Below, piece by piece: positions 44,844 to 54,641 of a DNA stretch of 64,000 nucleotides; within the stretch, counting starts at the first letter, position 1; each line of letters starts with the position of its first letter. The stretch lies in assembly GCA_025934775.1 (NCBI GenBank), contig JAICWO010000017.1, positions 1-64,000 of the forward strand, written 5' to 3'. The position numbers and the translations under genes are program-made. Source of the stretch: Gemmatimonadaceae bacterium (lineage in GTDB: Bacteria > Gemmatimonadota > Gemmatimonadetes > Gemmatimonadales > Gemmatimonadaceae). Below the pieces are notes generated by a model. That model was not told the DNA's origin. It made no database searches and saw only the letters and a program-made list of their open reading frames with translations.

Positions 44844-46196
44844 GTGAGCGACGCGCGCCGTGCACTGCCCAGCGTGAACGCGCTGCTCGAGAGCGAAGCG
44901 CTCCGACCGGTGCTCGAGCGCGCGCCGCGCGGGGTGGTCGTCGACGCGGTCCGCCGCACGATCGACGCGGCGCGCACCGCGCCGGCGAGCGTCCCGCGCG
45001 ACGACACGGCGTGGGCCGCCGCCGTCGCGGAGGCCGTGGATGCATCGACGCGGCCATCGCTGCGACCGGTGATCAACGCGACCGGCGTCGTGCTGCACAC
45101 GAACCTGGGGCGGGCGCCGCTCGCGCACGCGGCGATCGAGGCCATCGCGCGCGTGGCGTCCGGCTTCTCGAATCTCGAATATGATATCGCTCATGGCGCG
45201 CGCGGGTCGCGGTACACCCATTGCGCGGCGCTGTTGCGCGAGCTCACCGGCGCCGAGGATGCGCTCGTCGTCAACAATGGCGCGGCGGCGCTGGTGCTCG
45301 TGCTCAACACGCTCGCGGCGCGCCGCGAAGCGGTCGTATCGCGCGGCGAGCTGATCGAGATCGGCGGGAGCTTCCGGATCCCCGACATCATGGAAAAGAG
45401 CGGCGCGCGACTCGTCGAAATCGGGACGACGAATCGCACACACGTCGACGACTACCGGCGCGCGCTGACGTCCGAGACCGGCGTGCTGCTCAAGGTGCAT
45501 CGGAGCAACTTCGCGGTCGAAGGATTCGTCGCCGAGGCGACCGCGGCGGAGTTGGCATCGGTCGCCCGCGACCGCGAGCTTCCGCTGCTCCACGACCTCG
45601 GTAGTGGACTCCTCCTCTCGCTCGCCGACTATGGGCTCAGCGGCGAGCCGACGGCGCGCGACGCGCTGCGCGCCGGGGCCTCCGTGGTCACCATGAGCGG
45701 CGACAAGCTGCTCGGCGGCCCGCAGGCCGGGATCGTGCTCGGCACACACGACATCATCGATCGCGTGCGCAAGAATCCACTCACGCGCTCGTATCGCGTC
45801 GACAAGCTCACGCTCGCGGCGTTGGAGGCGACGCTCGCGCTCTGTCGCGAGCCGGAGCGCGCCATGCGCGAGATCCCCGTGCTCGCGCAACTCACTACGG
45901 ATCGCGACGCACTGCGCGTCCGCGCGGAACGCATCGCGCGGCAGCTCGCCGGCGCGCCCGTCCGCGTCGACGAAAGCGACGCGAGCGTCGGCGGCGGCGC
46001 GTTCCCGACGGCGCGCATCGCGTCCATCGCGCTCTCGATCGGCGGAGACGCGACGACGATCGAACGCCGCCTGCGCGAGGGCGATCCCACAGTCGTGGCG
46101 CGCGTGCGCGACGGCCGCGTGCTGCTCGATCTCCGCACGATCTTCCCGGCCGAAGACGAGCGCGTCGTCACGGCGATTCGCGCGGCGCTCGCATGA
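44844..46196 (+). CDS. selA: L-seryl-tRNA(Sec) selenium transferase
   Basis: A 450-residue PLP enzyme converting seryl-tRNA(Sec) to selenocysteyl-tRNA with selenophosphate. The N-terminal PSVNALL, the long RPVINATGVVLHTNLGRAPL block and the PLP lysine Lys288 in SGDKLLGGPQAGI are intact, and the length is normal. The start is a GTG at 44844, with no better ATG. selB, selC and selD are not in the window, so a full selenocysteine route would have to be encoded elsewhere. The stop overlaps gmhB by four bases (ATGA), placing it in an operon with gmhB and purine genes, which is an unusual company. Confidence 0.92.
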   Translation: MSDARRALPSVNALLESEALRPVLERAPRGVVVDAVRRTIDAARTAPASVPRDDTAWAAAVAEAVDASTRPSLRPVINATGVVLHTNLGRAPLAHAAIEAIARVASGFSNLEYDIAHGARGSRYTHCAALLRELTGAEDALVVNNGAAALVLVLNTLAARREAVVSRGELIEIGGSFRIPDIMEKSGARLVEIGTTNRTHVDDYRRALTSETGVLLKVHRSNFAVEGFVAEATAAELASVARDRELPLLHDLGSGLLLSLADYGLSGEPTARDALRAGASVVTMSGDKLLGGPQAGIVLGTHDIIDRVRKNPLTRSYRVDKLTLAALEATLALCREPERAMREIPVLAQLTTDRDALRVRAERIARQLAGAPVRVDESDASVGGGAFPTARIASIALSIGGDATTIERRLREGDPTVVARVRDGRVLLDLRTIFPAEDERVVTAIRAALA

Positions 46197-46765
46197 GCAG
46201 CCGCCCCGCCGCGTTTCTCGATCGGGACGGCACGATCATTCACGACGCGAGCTACGTGCGCGACCCGGACGACGTCGTGCTGCTCGACGGCGCCGCGGAC
46301 GCGATCAAGGAGCTCAACGCGCGCGGCATCGCGGTGATCGTCGTGACGAATCAATCCGGGATCGCGCGCGGCTGGCTCACGCGCGCGGACTACGAGCTGG
46401 TGCACGCTCGGCTCCAAGCGCTCCTCGCCGAGGAAGGCGCTCGCCTCGACGCGGCGTACGTGTGCCCGCATCATCCGGACATCAGCGGTCCGTGCGACTG
46501 CCGCAAGCCTGGGCTCGCGCTCTACCGGCAGGCGATCGCGGAGCACGGACTCGACGCGGCACAGTCGCTCTTCACCGGCGATCGCTGGCGCGACGTCGCG
46601 CCGGCGAAGGATCTCGGCGGCCTCGGCATCCTCCTCGACGTCGCGTCGACGCCGGCCGAAGATCACAAGCGTGCGCGGGTCGAGGGCGCGCTCACGGCGG
46701 GTTCGCTCCGCGAGGCCGTCGACCGGTATCTCGCGATGCTTCCCGCGCGTTCCGGCGGGCAATAG
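46193..46765 (+). CDS. gmhB: D-glycero-beta-D-manno-heptose 1,7-bisphosphate 7-phosphatase (HAD family)
   Basis: A 190-residue HAD phosphatase of the GmhB/HisB-N type. The nucleophile is Asp10 and the acid is Asp12 (FLDRDGT). TNQSGIARG is motif II, and the zinc loop CPHHPDISGPCDCRKP is the distinctive metal site of GmhB. It would remove the C7 phosphate in heptose synthesis for the outer-membrane core, or a histidinol-phosphate-like substrate as the alternative. It overlaps selA by four bases and precedes purN by 10 bases, so the four genes form one unit. Confidence 0.87.
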   Translation: MSSRPAAFLDRDGTIIHDASYVRDPDDVVLLDGAADAIKELNARGIAVIVVTNQSGIARGWLTRADYELVHARLQALLAEEGARLDAAYVCPHHPDISGPCDCRKPGLALYRQAIAEHGLDAAQSLFTGDRWRDVAPAKDLGGLGILLDVASTPAEDHKRARVEGALTAGSLREAVDRYLAMLPARSGGQ

Positions 46766-46775
46766 AATCCGCGCG

Positions 46776-47480
46776 ATGAGATCCCGGATCGCGGTACTGG
46801 CATCGGGCGGCGGGACGAATCTCCAAGCGATTCTCGACTATCTCGAGGCGATCGGCGACCGGCGAAGCGGCGACGTGGTGCTCGTCGCGAGCAATCGTCG
46901 CGACGCCGGCGCGCTCGACCGGGCGCGCTCGCGCGGGATCGCGACCGCGGTTCTCGCGGGGGCGCCGCGCGCCGATGCGCCGGCGCTCGGCGCGGTGCTG
47001 GCCGAGCAGCGCATCGATCTCGTCGTGCTCGCGGGATATCTCAAGCTCATTCCCGCCGATGTGATCGACGCGTACACCGGACGCATCGTGAACGTCCACC
47101 CTGCGCTGCTGCCGGCGTTCGGCGGCCCCGGGATGTACGGCCAGCGCGTGCATCAGGCGGTGATCGAATCGGGAGCGCGCGTCACCGGCGTGACCGCGCA
47201 TTTCGTCGATCGGGAATACGATCGCGGCCGGATCATCGCGCAGTGGCCGGTGCCGGTGTTCGCGGGCGACGACGCCGCGTCGCTCGCCGCGCGCGTGCTG
47301 CGCGTGGAGCACTTGCTCTTTCCGCGCGTGGTCGACGCGGTCGCCGGCGGCCGCGTCACGCTCGCGAACTGCGCCACCGCGGCCGAGCGCTCGCTGCTCG
47401 ACGCGCGCCCGGCGTTCACGCTCTTTCCTCATGAGAATTCTCGCTTGGCCGAGAACATGGAATTGGTCCTCGGCTGCTGA
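46776..47480 (+). CDS. purN: Phosphoribosylglycinamide formyltransferase
   Basis: A 234-residue GAR transformylase using 10-formyl-tetrahydrofolate in purine synthesis. LASGGGTNLQAI starts the fold, and LAGYLKLIP and NVHPALLPAFGG with the catalytic Asn and His follow. The TGVTAHFVDREYDRG block contains the catalytic Asp. A C-terminal extension of about 20 residues goes beyond the usual end. It starts 10 bases after gmhB and is followed by purH after 24 bases. The ATG at 46776 was preferred over longer in-frame readings, which translate gmhB sequence. Confidence 0.94.
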   Translation: MRSRIAVLASGGGTNLQAILDYLEAIGDRRSGDVVLVASNRRDAGALDRARSRGIATAVLAGAPRADAPALGAVLAEQRIDLVVLAGYLKLIPADVIDAYTGRIVNVHPALLPAFGGPGMYGQRVHQAVIESGARVTGVTAHFVDREYDRGRIIAQWPVPVFAGDDAASLAARVLRVEHLLFPRVVDAVAGGRVTLANCATAAERSLLDARPAFTLFPHENSRLAENMELVLGC

Positions 47481-47504
47481 CATTTCACCACGCTCACCGA
47501 ACAC

Positions 47505-49043
47505 ATGCCCCGCGCTCTCCTCTCGGTATCCGACAAGACTGGCCTGATCGATTTCGCACGCGGACTCGCCGAGCTGGGGTGGGAGCTCGTCTCCACCGGC
47601 GGCACGGCGAAGGTGCTCCGCGACGAGGGACTGTCGGTGGTCGACGTCGCCGATGTGACGGGCTTCCCGGAGATGATGGACGGCCGCGTGAAGACGCTGC
47701 ACCCCGCCGTGCACGGCGCGCTGCTCGCCCGCCGCGACGTGCCCGAGCACATGGACGCGCTGCGTGAGCATCAGATCACGCCGATCGATCTCGTCGCCGT
47801 GAATCTCTACCCATTCCGGGAGACGATTGCCAGGAAGAACGTGACCGACGAACAGGCGATCGAGAACATCGACATCGGCGGCCCGAGCATGCTCCGCTCG
47901 GCGGCGAAGAACTTCGAGTCCGTGTGGGTGATCGCCGATCCGACCGACTACGGCCGCGTGCTCGCCGCGCTCGAGGCGCACGACGACGATCACGATCTGC
48001 GCAAGCTGCTCGCCGGCAAGGTGTACGCGCACACGGCGTCGTACGACGCGGCAATCGCCGCGTGGTTCGCGCTCCAGCGCAACGACAAGTTTCCGCAGAC
48101 GATCGTCGTCTCGTTCGACCGCGCGCAGTCGCTGCGCTACGGCGAGAACCCCGGTCAGGCGGCCGCGTTCTACGCCGAGCGGCCGGGCGCGGGCCTCGCC
48201 GGACTCACGCAGCGCGGTGGCAAAGAACTCTCATTCAATAATCTACTGGATCTCGAGGGCGCGCTGCTCGCCGTCGATCCGTTCGCCGGCGAGACGGCCT
48301 GCGCGATCGTGAAGCACACGACGCCGTGCGGGCTGGCGATCGGAGCGTCCGCGATCGACGCGTACAAGAAGGCGTTGTCGTGCGATCCCGTCTCGGCGTT
48401 CGGCTCCGTCATCGCGTTCACCGTGCCCGTCGACGACGAGACGGCGAACGCGGTCGCGAGCCTCTTCGTCGAATGCATCGTGGCGCCCGAGTTCAGCGAG
48501 GGCGCGGTCGAGATTCTTGGCCGCAAGCGAAACCTGCGCGTGCTCGTCGGGCGCGCGACGTGGGGCAATCGCGCGACCAATCTCGATTACAAGCGCGTCC
48601 GCGGCGGCGTCCTCGTCCAGGAGCGTGCGGCGACCATCGTGAACACGGACGACTGGACGGTGGTGACGACGCGCCAACCCACGCCGGAGGAATCCCGCGA
48701 CCTGCTGTTTGCGTGGAAGGCGGTTGCCTCGGTGAAATCGAATGCGATCGTGCTCGCGCGCGACGGGATGACGATCGGGATCGGTGCCGGCCAGATGTCA
48801 CGCGTGGACGCGGCATTTCTCGCCGTGCACAAGGCGGAGCTGGCGAGCCACCCGACTCAGGGCGCGGTACTCGGCTCCGATGCATACTTCCCGTTCCGCG
48901 ACGGCGTGGATCAAGCCGCCGACGCCGGTGTCTCGGCGATCGTGCAGCCCGGCGGCTCCGTGCGTGATCCCGAGGTCATCGCCGCGGCCAACGAGAAAGG
49001 TTTGGCGATGCTGTTCACGGGGCAGCGGCAGTTCCGGCATTAA
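47505..49043 (+). CDS. purH: Bifunctional AICAR formyltransferase / IMP cyclohydrolase
   Basis: A 512-residue fusion completing IMP synthesis. The N-terminal MGS-like cyclohydrolase domain (1-200) has [17 protein letters not shown] and [15 protein letters not shown]. The C-terminal transformylase domain has [20 protein letters not shown] with the catalytic Lys-His pair, and the end block [12 protein letters not shown] and [10 protein letters not shown]. Length and motifs are normal. It ends the selA-gmhB-purN-purH run, and a hairpin follows 53 bases later. purN and purH use the same folate cofactor. Confidence 0.97.
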   Translation: MPRALLSVSDKTGLIDFARGLAELGWELVSTGGTAKVLRDEGLSVVDVADVTGFPEMMDGRVKTLHPAVHGALLARRDVPEHMDALREHQITPIDLVAVNLYPFRETIARKNVTDEQAIENIDIGGPSMLRSAAKNFESVWVIADPTDYGRVLAALEAHDDDHDLRKLLAGKVYAHTASYDAAIAAWFALQRNDKFPQTIVVSFDRAQSLRYGENPGQAAAFYAERPGAGLAGLTQRGGKELSFNNLLDLEGALLAVDPFAGETACAIVKHTTPCGLAIGASAIDAYKKALSCDPVSAFGSVIAFTVPVDDETANAVASLFVECIVAPEFSEGAVEILGRKRNLRVLVGRATWGNRATNLDYKRVRGGVLVQERAATIVNTDDWTVVTTRQPTPEESRDLLFAWKAVASVKSNAIVLARDGMTIGIGAGQMSRVDAAFLAVHKAELASHPTQGAVLGSDAYFPFRDGVDQAADAGVSAIVQPGGSVRDPEVIAAANEKGLAMLFTGQRQFRH

Positions 49044-49096
49044 GGAAACGCTGGCTAGAAAAAGCCTTCGCGTCACACCATGTTTCATGTCTTCCC

Positions 49097-49120
49097 CGCC
49101 CCGCCCGCCTGAGCGGGGCG
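49097..49120 (+). terminator. Hairpin after purH, probable terminator
   Basis: CGCCCCGC and GCGGGGCG arms (8 bp) with an eight-base loop lie 53 bases after the purH stop and 28 bases before the next gene. There is no clear T run. Confidence 0.5.
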
Positions 49121-49148
49121 CTTGCTGTCAGCTACATCCCGGATCGCA

Positions 49149-51500
49149 ATGGCGACCTCAACGTCCATAGAGCTCGACTATCGGCCGTCCTACCGCGCAG
49201 CGGTGATCGTGTCGCTCGCGACGCTCGTGCTGTACCTCCTCACGCTCGCCCCGTCGACGGCGATGTGGGACACGAGCGAATACATCGCCGCGGCGTACAC
49301 CCTCGGCCTCCCGCACCCGCCGGGCAACCCGCTCTTCGTCATTCTCGGCCGCGTGTTCTCGATCCTGCCGATCGCGAGCTCGGTGGCCGTACGCATCAAC
49401 ATTCTCGCGGCCATTTGCAGCGCGGTGTCGGCGGGCATGTGGTTCCTCGTCACCGAGCGCGTGCTCGTGGGCTGGTTCGAGGCGCGGTGGCAGCGCATCC
49501 TTGGCGGCGTGCTCGGCGCGCTGATCGGCGCGACGGCGTTCACGGTGTGGAACCAGTCGGTGGTGAACGAGAAGGTGTACACCGTCTCGCTCGTCGGGCT
49601 GGCGGTGGTGTCGTGGCTGATGATCCGGTGGTCGGACGATCCCGACGGGCGCCGCGCGGACCGGTTGCTGGTCCTCGTCGCGTATCTCTGCGGCCTCGGA
49701 TACGCGAACCACATGGCCGGCATGCTGCCCGCGCCGGCGGTGGCGCTCGCCGTGCTCGTGCAGCGGCCTCGGACGATCATGCGGTGGAAGCTCCTGCTCG
49801 CGTGCGCGGGCGCGATCGTGCTCGGGCTCACGCCGTTCGCCACGCAGCCCATTCGCGCGGCGTACTTCCCGGCGATCAACGAAGGCGAGCCCACGGCGTG
49901 CCGCACGAAGCTCGAGCTGTCGTGCACCTTCTCGAAGGGCACGTACGACGCGTTCATGTACAACTTCAATCGCGGCCAGTACGGCAAGCCGGCGCTGGGC
50001 GACCGCCAGGCTTCGCTCGGCGACCAGATCGGCATGTGGTGGCTGTACTTCAAGTGGCAGTGGATCCGCGACGCGCACGAGCAGCACGGGTTCGCGCAGG
50101 CGATTCTCGCCGCGGCGTTCCTCGTGCTCGGGCTCTTCGGCGGCTACGTGCACTTCCAGCGCGACCGACGAAGTTTCTGGTATTTCGGCGCGCTGATGTT
50201 TACAGTTACGTTATTATTGATATATTATTTGAACTTCAAGCTCGGCGCGTCCCAGGACCCCAGCTCGCCCAATCCGCACGAGGTCCGCGACCGCGACTAC
50301 TTCTTCATCTGGAGCTTCTCGGCGTGGGGCGTCTGGGCCGCGCTCGGCCTGCTCTGGGTCTGGGAGTCGGTCGCGTCGCTGTTCGGCACGCGGACCATCA
50401 AGGTGGGACGCGAGTCCGTGCTCGCGCCGAAGAAGGAAGGTTGGGCCTATGGCTCGCCGGTTCTGATCCTCGCGATCATCCCGCTGTTCGCGAACTGGCA
50501 CTGGGCGTCGCGCGCCGGCCATCGCGACACCGGTGATTTCGCCGCCGATCTGCTCAATTCCGTCGAGCCGTACGGCGTCCTCGTCACCGTCGGCGACAAC
50601 GACACCTTCCCGCTCTGGTACGCGCAGGAGGTCGAGGGCGTACGGAAGGACGTGATCGTCGCCAATACGTCGCTGCTGAACACCGATTGGTACGTGCGGC
50701 AGATCATTCGCCGGCCGATTTACACGTACGACGCCGCGAAGGGGCCGGCGATTTACCGGAACAGAACCTGGACGAAGCCAGCGACGTCGCCGATCCACAT
50801 GACGATGTCCGATGCGGACTCGGTGCCCGCGTACTATCCACTCGAACGGCCGATGGCGTTCGAGTCGCACGGACTCAAGGCGACGATCGACCCGAAGAAT
50901 CTCGACCACGGCATTCTGCAACGCGCGGATCTGTTCGTGCTGCGCATGATACAGGACGCATGGCCCGATCGACCGATCTACTTCGCGCGGACCTCGGGCG
51001 GCTACGCGCGGTCGCTCGGACTCGGCGACAACGTGCTCACCCAGGGACTCGCCTCCAAGCTGTTCATGCCGCCGGCCGCGAGCTCGGCCAAGGACACGAT
51101 GTACGTGCAGGGCGACGGCTGGTTCGATGTGCCACGAAGTGATTCGCTGTGGAATGAGTTCAAGGGACCGCAGTCGGTGCTGCACACCGGCGACTGGATC
51201 GACCGGCCATCGGTCGGCATCCCGTATCTGTACGTAGCAACGGGGATCGAGCTGGCCGAGGCGCTGAAGCAGGAAGGCAAGCCGCAGGACGCGATGAAGG
51301 TCTTCCAGACCTCCAAGCAGATCGCGACGGTGGTGCGTCTCCAGGATCTCGTGCGTCCGGCCGAGCAGGAGTTCGAGGCGCCGCTGCTGCCCAGCGACAC
51401 GTCGGCCGGCGCGACGATCAACGCGAAGCCCGCGCCATCCGCGCCGCCGCCCGCCGCGCAGAAGACCGGCGCGGCGCCGGCGCCGACGAAGAAGAAGTAG
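49149..51500 (+). CDS. DUF2723-family integral membrane protein
   Basis: A 783-residue multi-pass membrane protein. The N-terminal half holds about ten helices, with an early luminal loop WDTSEYIAAAYTLGLPHPPGNP that recalls the Asp/Glu motif of GT-C glycosyltransferases, which DUF2723 resembles. The C-terminal third (from about residue 480) is soluble, with GDNDTFPLWYAQEVEGVRKDVIV, and the end is a Pro/Ala/Lys-rich tail. A role as a protein or lipid O-glycosyltransferase is inferred from the family. The start at 49149 was chosen for its direct entry to the first helix; an in-frame start 27 bases earlier is possible. Confidence 0.8.
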   Translation: MATSTSIELDYRPSYRAAVIVSLATLVLYLLTLAPSTAMWDTSEYIAAAYTLGLPHPPGNPLFVILGRVFSILPIASSVAVRINILAAICSAVSAGMWFLVTERVLVGWFEARWQRILGGVLGALIGATAFTVWNQSVVNEKVYTVSLVGLAVVSWLMIRWSDDPDGRRADRLLVLVAYLCGLGYANHMAGMLPAPAVALAVLVQRPRTIMRWKLLLACAGAIVLGLTPFATQPIRAAYFPAINEGEPTACRTKLELSCTFSKGTYDAFMYNFNRGQYGKPALGDRQASLGDQIGMWWLYFKWQWIRDAHEQHGFAQAILAAAFLVLGLFGGYVHFQRDRRSFWYFGALMFTVTLLLIYYLNFKLGASQDPSSPNPHEVRDRDYFFIWSFSAWGVWAALGLLWVWESVASLFGTRTIKVGRESVLAPKKEGWAYGSPVLILAIIPLFANWHWASRAGHRDTGDFAADLLNSVEPYGVLVTVGDNDTFPLWYAQEVEGVRKDVIVANTSLLNTDWYVRQIIRRPIYTYDAAKGPAIYRNRTWTKPATSPIHMTMSDADSVPAYYPLERPMAFESHGLKATIDPKNLDHGILQRADLFVLRMIQDAWPDRPIYFARTSGGYARSLGLGDNVLTQGLASKLFMPPAASSAKDTMYVQGDGWFDVPRSDSLWNEFKGPQSVLHTGDWIDRPSVGIPYLYVATGIELAEALKQEGKPQDAMKVFQTSKQIATVVRLQDLVRPAEQEFEAPLLPSDTSAGATINAKPAPSAPPPAAQKTGAAPAPTKKK

Positions 51501-51502
51501 CC

Positions 51503-52972
51503 TTGCGCGTGCGGCGGGCGCTCGTCGCGCTGACGGCGCTGCTCGCCGCGTGCGCCAGTCCGCAGGCGACGGGCGCCGGTGCGCCGCTCCGGTGGGGCGG
51601 CGACGCCGAAGGCGGCGCGCCGTTCGTCGAAGCCGATCCCGCCGACCCGTCGCACGTGCGCGGGTTCGACGTCGAGATCGCCGGCATGATCGCGCACGGC
51701 CTCGGCCGGCGGCCGCAGTTCGTGCAGGTCGCGTGGGCGTCGATCGAACAGTCGGTGGAGCGCGGCGACTTCGCGATCGGCATGTCGGGCGTCGAGGACC
51801 GGCCGGAGCTGCGGGCGCGGCACGCCGTGAGCATTCCATACTATGAGTTTCGTGAAGTGCTCGCGGTTCGGCCCGCGGACTCGGCGCGCTACCGCTCGCT
51901 CGGCGACCTCGCCGGACATCGCGTGGCGACGCTGGGCGGGACGGGCGCCTACACGCTCCTGCTCGACGCGCAGCGGCAGCACGGCGTCGTGCCCGTCTCC
52001 TACGACGACGACGTGCATCCGTACGAGGACCTCGTCGCTGGACGCGTGGACGCCGTGCTCCTCGACAACATCATCGCCGAGCGCTCGCTCCGGCGGCAGG
52101 GCGGATTCGTGATCCAGGCGCGCCCGATCGCGATCGGGCACTACGTCGGCGTGCTCGCCCGCCGCGACAGCGTGCTGCGCGACTCGGTGAACGCGATCCT
52201 CCGCGCGCGCATGCAAGACGGGTCGCTCGAGCGAACGTTCCAGGCCTGGCAGGTGTGGAGTCCCGCCGAGTCGACCTACTTCCAGACCGTGCTCGCGGCG
52301 GCGCCGCGGCACGACGTCGCGCCGGTCCAGTCGGTGCGCTCGGTCGCGACGTATCTGCCGTCGCTCCTTCGCGCGGCGTTGATCACGCTGGTTCTCTCAT
52401 TCCTCGCGATGACGCTCGCCGTCGCGTTCGGGGCGATGCTCGCCGCCGGGCGCGTGTACGGCGGCGCGCTCGTCCGCGGCGCGTGCACCGCGTACGTGGA
52501 AATCGTGCGCGGCACGCCGGTGCTCCTTCAACTGTTCGTGCTCTATTACGGGCTCTCGACGGTGATTCGGCTGCCGGCATTTCTCGCGGCGATTCTCGGC
52601 CTCGGACTCAACTACGCGGCGTACGAGTCGGAGATTTATCGCTCCGCCCTGGAGGCAATCGCACGCGCGCAGCTCGAGGCCGCGCGCACGCTCGGCCTGA
52701 GCGAGCTCCAGATCTTTCGACTGGTCCGAGCGCCGCAAGCGCTTCGCCTCGCGCTCGCGCCGATGACGAACGACTTCGTCGCGCTGCTCAAGGATTCGTC
52801 ACTCGTCTCGGTGATCACCGTCGTCGAGCTCACGAAGCAGACCGCGATCTACGCGACGAACATCGGAAGTTGGGTCGTGCCAGGCATGGTGTGCGCGGCG
52901 CTCTACCTCGTCTTCTCGCTCCCGCTCGCGCGGTTCGCGAGGCAGCTCGAGCGGCAATGGAGTATCACGTGA
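51503..52972 (+). CDS. Amino-acid ABC transporter, fused substrate-binding and permease protein
   Basis: A 489-residue fusion. The signal sequence ends in a lipobox-like LLAAC near residue 17. A PBP3-type periplasmic domain (about 30-255) includes VRGFDVEIAGMIA and FAIGMSGVEDRPE. A HisM-type permease domain (about 280-485) follows, with EIVRGTPVLLQLFVLYYGL and the EAA-like block EAARTLGLSELQIFRLVRAPQALRLALAP in pieces. The start is a TTG at 51503, two bases after the DUF2723 stop; a GTG six bases later is also possible. With the ATPase next to it the transporter would import polar amino acids; the precise substrate is unknown. Confidence 0.87.
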   Translation: MRVRRALVALTALLAACASPQATGAGAPLRWGGDAEGGAPFVEADPADPSHVRGFDVEIAGMIAHGLGRRPQFVQVAWASIEQSVERGDFAIGMSGVEDRPELRARHAVSIPYYEFREVLAVRPADSARYRSLGDLAGHRVATLGGTGAYTLLLDAQRQHGVVPVSYDDDVHPYEDLVAGRVDAVLLDNIIAERSLRRQGGFVIQARPIAIGHYVGVLARRDSVLRDSVNAILRARMQDGSLERTFQAWQVWSPAESTYFQTVLAAAPRHDVAPVQSVRSVATYLPSLLRAALITLVLSFLAMTLAVAFGAMLAAGRVYGGALVRGACTAYVEIVRGTPVLLQLFVLYYGLSTVIRLPAFLAAILGLGLNYAAYESEIYRSALEAIARAQLEAARTLGLSELQIFRLVRAPQALRLALAPMTNDFVALLKDSSLVSVITVVELTKQTAIYATNIGSWVVPGMVCAALYLVFSLPLARFARQLERQWSIT

Positions 52973-53727
52973 CCGCGGCGCTCGAGATTCGCGGCCTGCG
53001 CGTGATGCGGGGCACACGCGACGTGCTGCGCGGCGTCGATCTCACGATCGAGACCGGCGCGCTGTGCGCGTTGATGGGCGTATCGGGCGCGGGCAAGTCG
53101 ACCGTGCTCCGCGCGATCGCCGCGCTCCAGCCGATCGCCGCGGGAAGGATCGAGATCGGCGGCGTGCGGCTCGAGCCGGGGCCGCTTCCGCCCGAGTCGC
53201 GTCTCCGCGATCTGCGCCGCCACGTCGGCATGGTCTTTCAGTCCGCGGCGCTGTTCGATCATCTCACGGCACTCGAGAACGTGACGCTCGCGCCGATCCA
53301 CGCGCTGCGCTGGTCGCGCGAGCGGGCGAACGAGGCCGCGCGACGGCTGCTCGGCGAGCTGGGCGTCGGCGGCCGCGCGGCCGCGTACCCGCGGCAACTC
53401 TCGGGCGGTGAGGCGCAGCGCGTCGCGATCGCTCGCGCGCTCGCGCCCGATCCCGAGCTCCTGCTCATGGACGAGCCGACGTCCGCGCTCGACCCGGCTC
53501 GCCGCGGCGCGCTGGGCGACGCGCTCCGGACGCTTGCCCGCGGTGGTCGAGCGCTGCTCATCGCGACGCACGATGTGGATTTCGCGCTCGCATTCGCGGA
53601 TCGCGTCGTCGTGCTGCACGAAGGGACCATCGTCGAGACGGGACCGGCCGCCGACGTGCTGCGCGCGCCGCGCCACGAGGCGACACGCGAGCTGCTTCGC
53701 GCCGACGCCATCGAGGAGCGTACGTAG
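52969..53727 (+). CDS. Amino-acid ABC transporter ATP-binding protein
   Basis: A 252-residue ABC ATPase. Walker A is GVSGAGKST at residues 37-45, the Q-loop lies at VFQSAALF, the signature is LSGGE at 144-148, Walker B is LLLMDEP at 164-170 and the switch His is in ATHDVDFA. The GTG at 52969 makes the GTGA overlap typical of this genome; an ATG 12 bases upstream is the alternative start. It energises the fused binding/permease protein before it. The 69-base gap to the next gene has no clear terminator. Confidence 0.92.
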   Translation: MTAALEIRGLRVMRGTRDVLRGVDLTIETGALCALMGVSGAGKSTVLRAIAALQPIAAGRIEIGGVRLEPGPLPPESRLRDLRRHVGMVFQSAALFDHLTALENVTLAPIHALRWSRERANEAARRLLGELGVGGRAAAYPRQLSGGEAQRVAIARALAPDPELLLMDEPTSALDPARRGALGDALRTLARGGRALLIATHDVDFALAFADRVVVLHEGTIVETGPAADVLRAPRHEATRELLRADAIEERT

Positions 53728-53796
53728 GAGCAGCGCGGTGCCGTGCCCTGTCGGGTCGAAGCGCCGCGCGATAAGATCGTGGCTCACTGGAGCACG

Positions 53797-54414
53797 ATGA
53801 TGACGACGATCGCATACATCAGCAGCCCCACCGTCGACTCGCTCCGCGAAACGGTCATCGGGTGGCGGCGGCATTTGCATCAACATCCTGAGCTTTCGTT
53901 TCACGAGGAAGCCACGGCGCAGTTCATTGCCGACACGCTCGCCGAATTCGGCAGCCTGGAGATCACCCGTCCCACGCGGACGAGCGTCGTCGCGCGGCTC
54001 GTCGGAGCTCGCCCCGGACCGGTGCTCGCGATCCGCGCCGACATCGACGCGCTGCCGATCGTCGAGAAGAACACGCACGATTTCGTGTCGCGCACGCCCG
54101 GCGTGATGCACGCCTGTGGCCACGACGGACACACGGCGATGCTGCTCGGCGCGGCCAGCGCGATCGTGCGCGCGCTCGGTGCCGACGTGCTCGGTGAGGC
54201 AGTTCCCGTGATGGGCGGCGAGGATTTCTCGGGTTATCAGCAGGCCGCACCGGGTGCGTTTATCTTCATCGGCGCGCGGAACGAGGAGCGCGGGATCGTG
54301 CACCCGCATCATCACGAGCAGTTCGATCTCGACGAGCGCGCGCTCGACTACGGCACGCGCATCTTCGTGGCGGCGGCGCTCGAGCATCTGGCGCCAAGAT
54401 CACCGTCGGCATGA
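53797..54414 (+). pseudogene. Internally deleted M20D amidohydrolase (IAA-amino-acid/hippurate hydrolase family)
   Basis: A 205-residue open frame in which both ends of an M20D amidohydrolase are well conserved but the middle is missing. The N-terminal part has RRHLHQHPELSFHE, ADIDALPI and HACGHDGHTAM (Cys107, His109). The sequence then jumps near residues 123-133 straight to PVMGGEDFS and VHPHHHEQFD (His171). Family members are about 380-400 residues long, so about 170-190 residues are lost, including the catalytic Glu-Glu pair, a metal-binding His and the dimerisation domain. The frame is kept across the join. It overlaps the DUF3311 gene by four bases. It is very likely inactive; an assembly error is the alternative. 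Confidence 0.8.
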
Positions 54415-54641
54415 GCGACGCGACCGCGCGCCGGGGCTTTCGGCCGTATCATCTGCTGGCGGCGATTCCCGCGGTTTGCCTGCTCGGCGGCATACCATTC
54501 GCGAATCGCGCGGAGCCGTACGTTCTCGGTCTGCCGTTCCTGCTCTTCTGGATCGTCGCGTGGGTCGTCGCGACGTCGGCGGTGATGGGCGTGATCTGGC
54601 TGCTCGATCGTCGCGGCGATCATGACGGAACGCGTCGATGA
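54411..54641 (+). CDS. DUF3311-like small membrane protein
   Basis: A 76-residue protein with two membrane helices (about 14-32 and 40-64) around a short loop, ending in a basic tail. Small proteins of this kind (DUF3311) are usually encoded directly before sodium:solute symporters and are thought to be accessory subunits. Here the stop overlaps the symporter start by four bases (ATGA), and its own start overlaps the truncated M20 gene likewise. The role is inferred from this pairing. Confidence 0.72.
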   Translation: MSDATARRGFRPYHLLAAIPAVCLLGGIPFANRAEPYVLGLPFLLFWIVAWVVATSAVMGVIWLLDRRGDHDGTRR

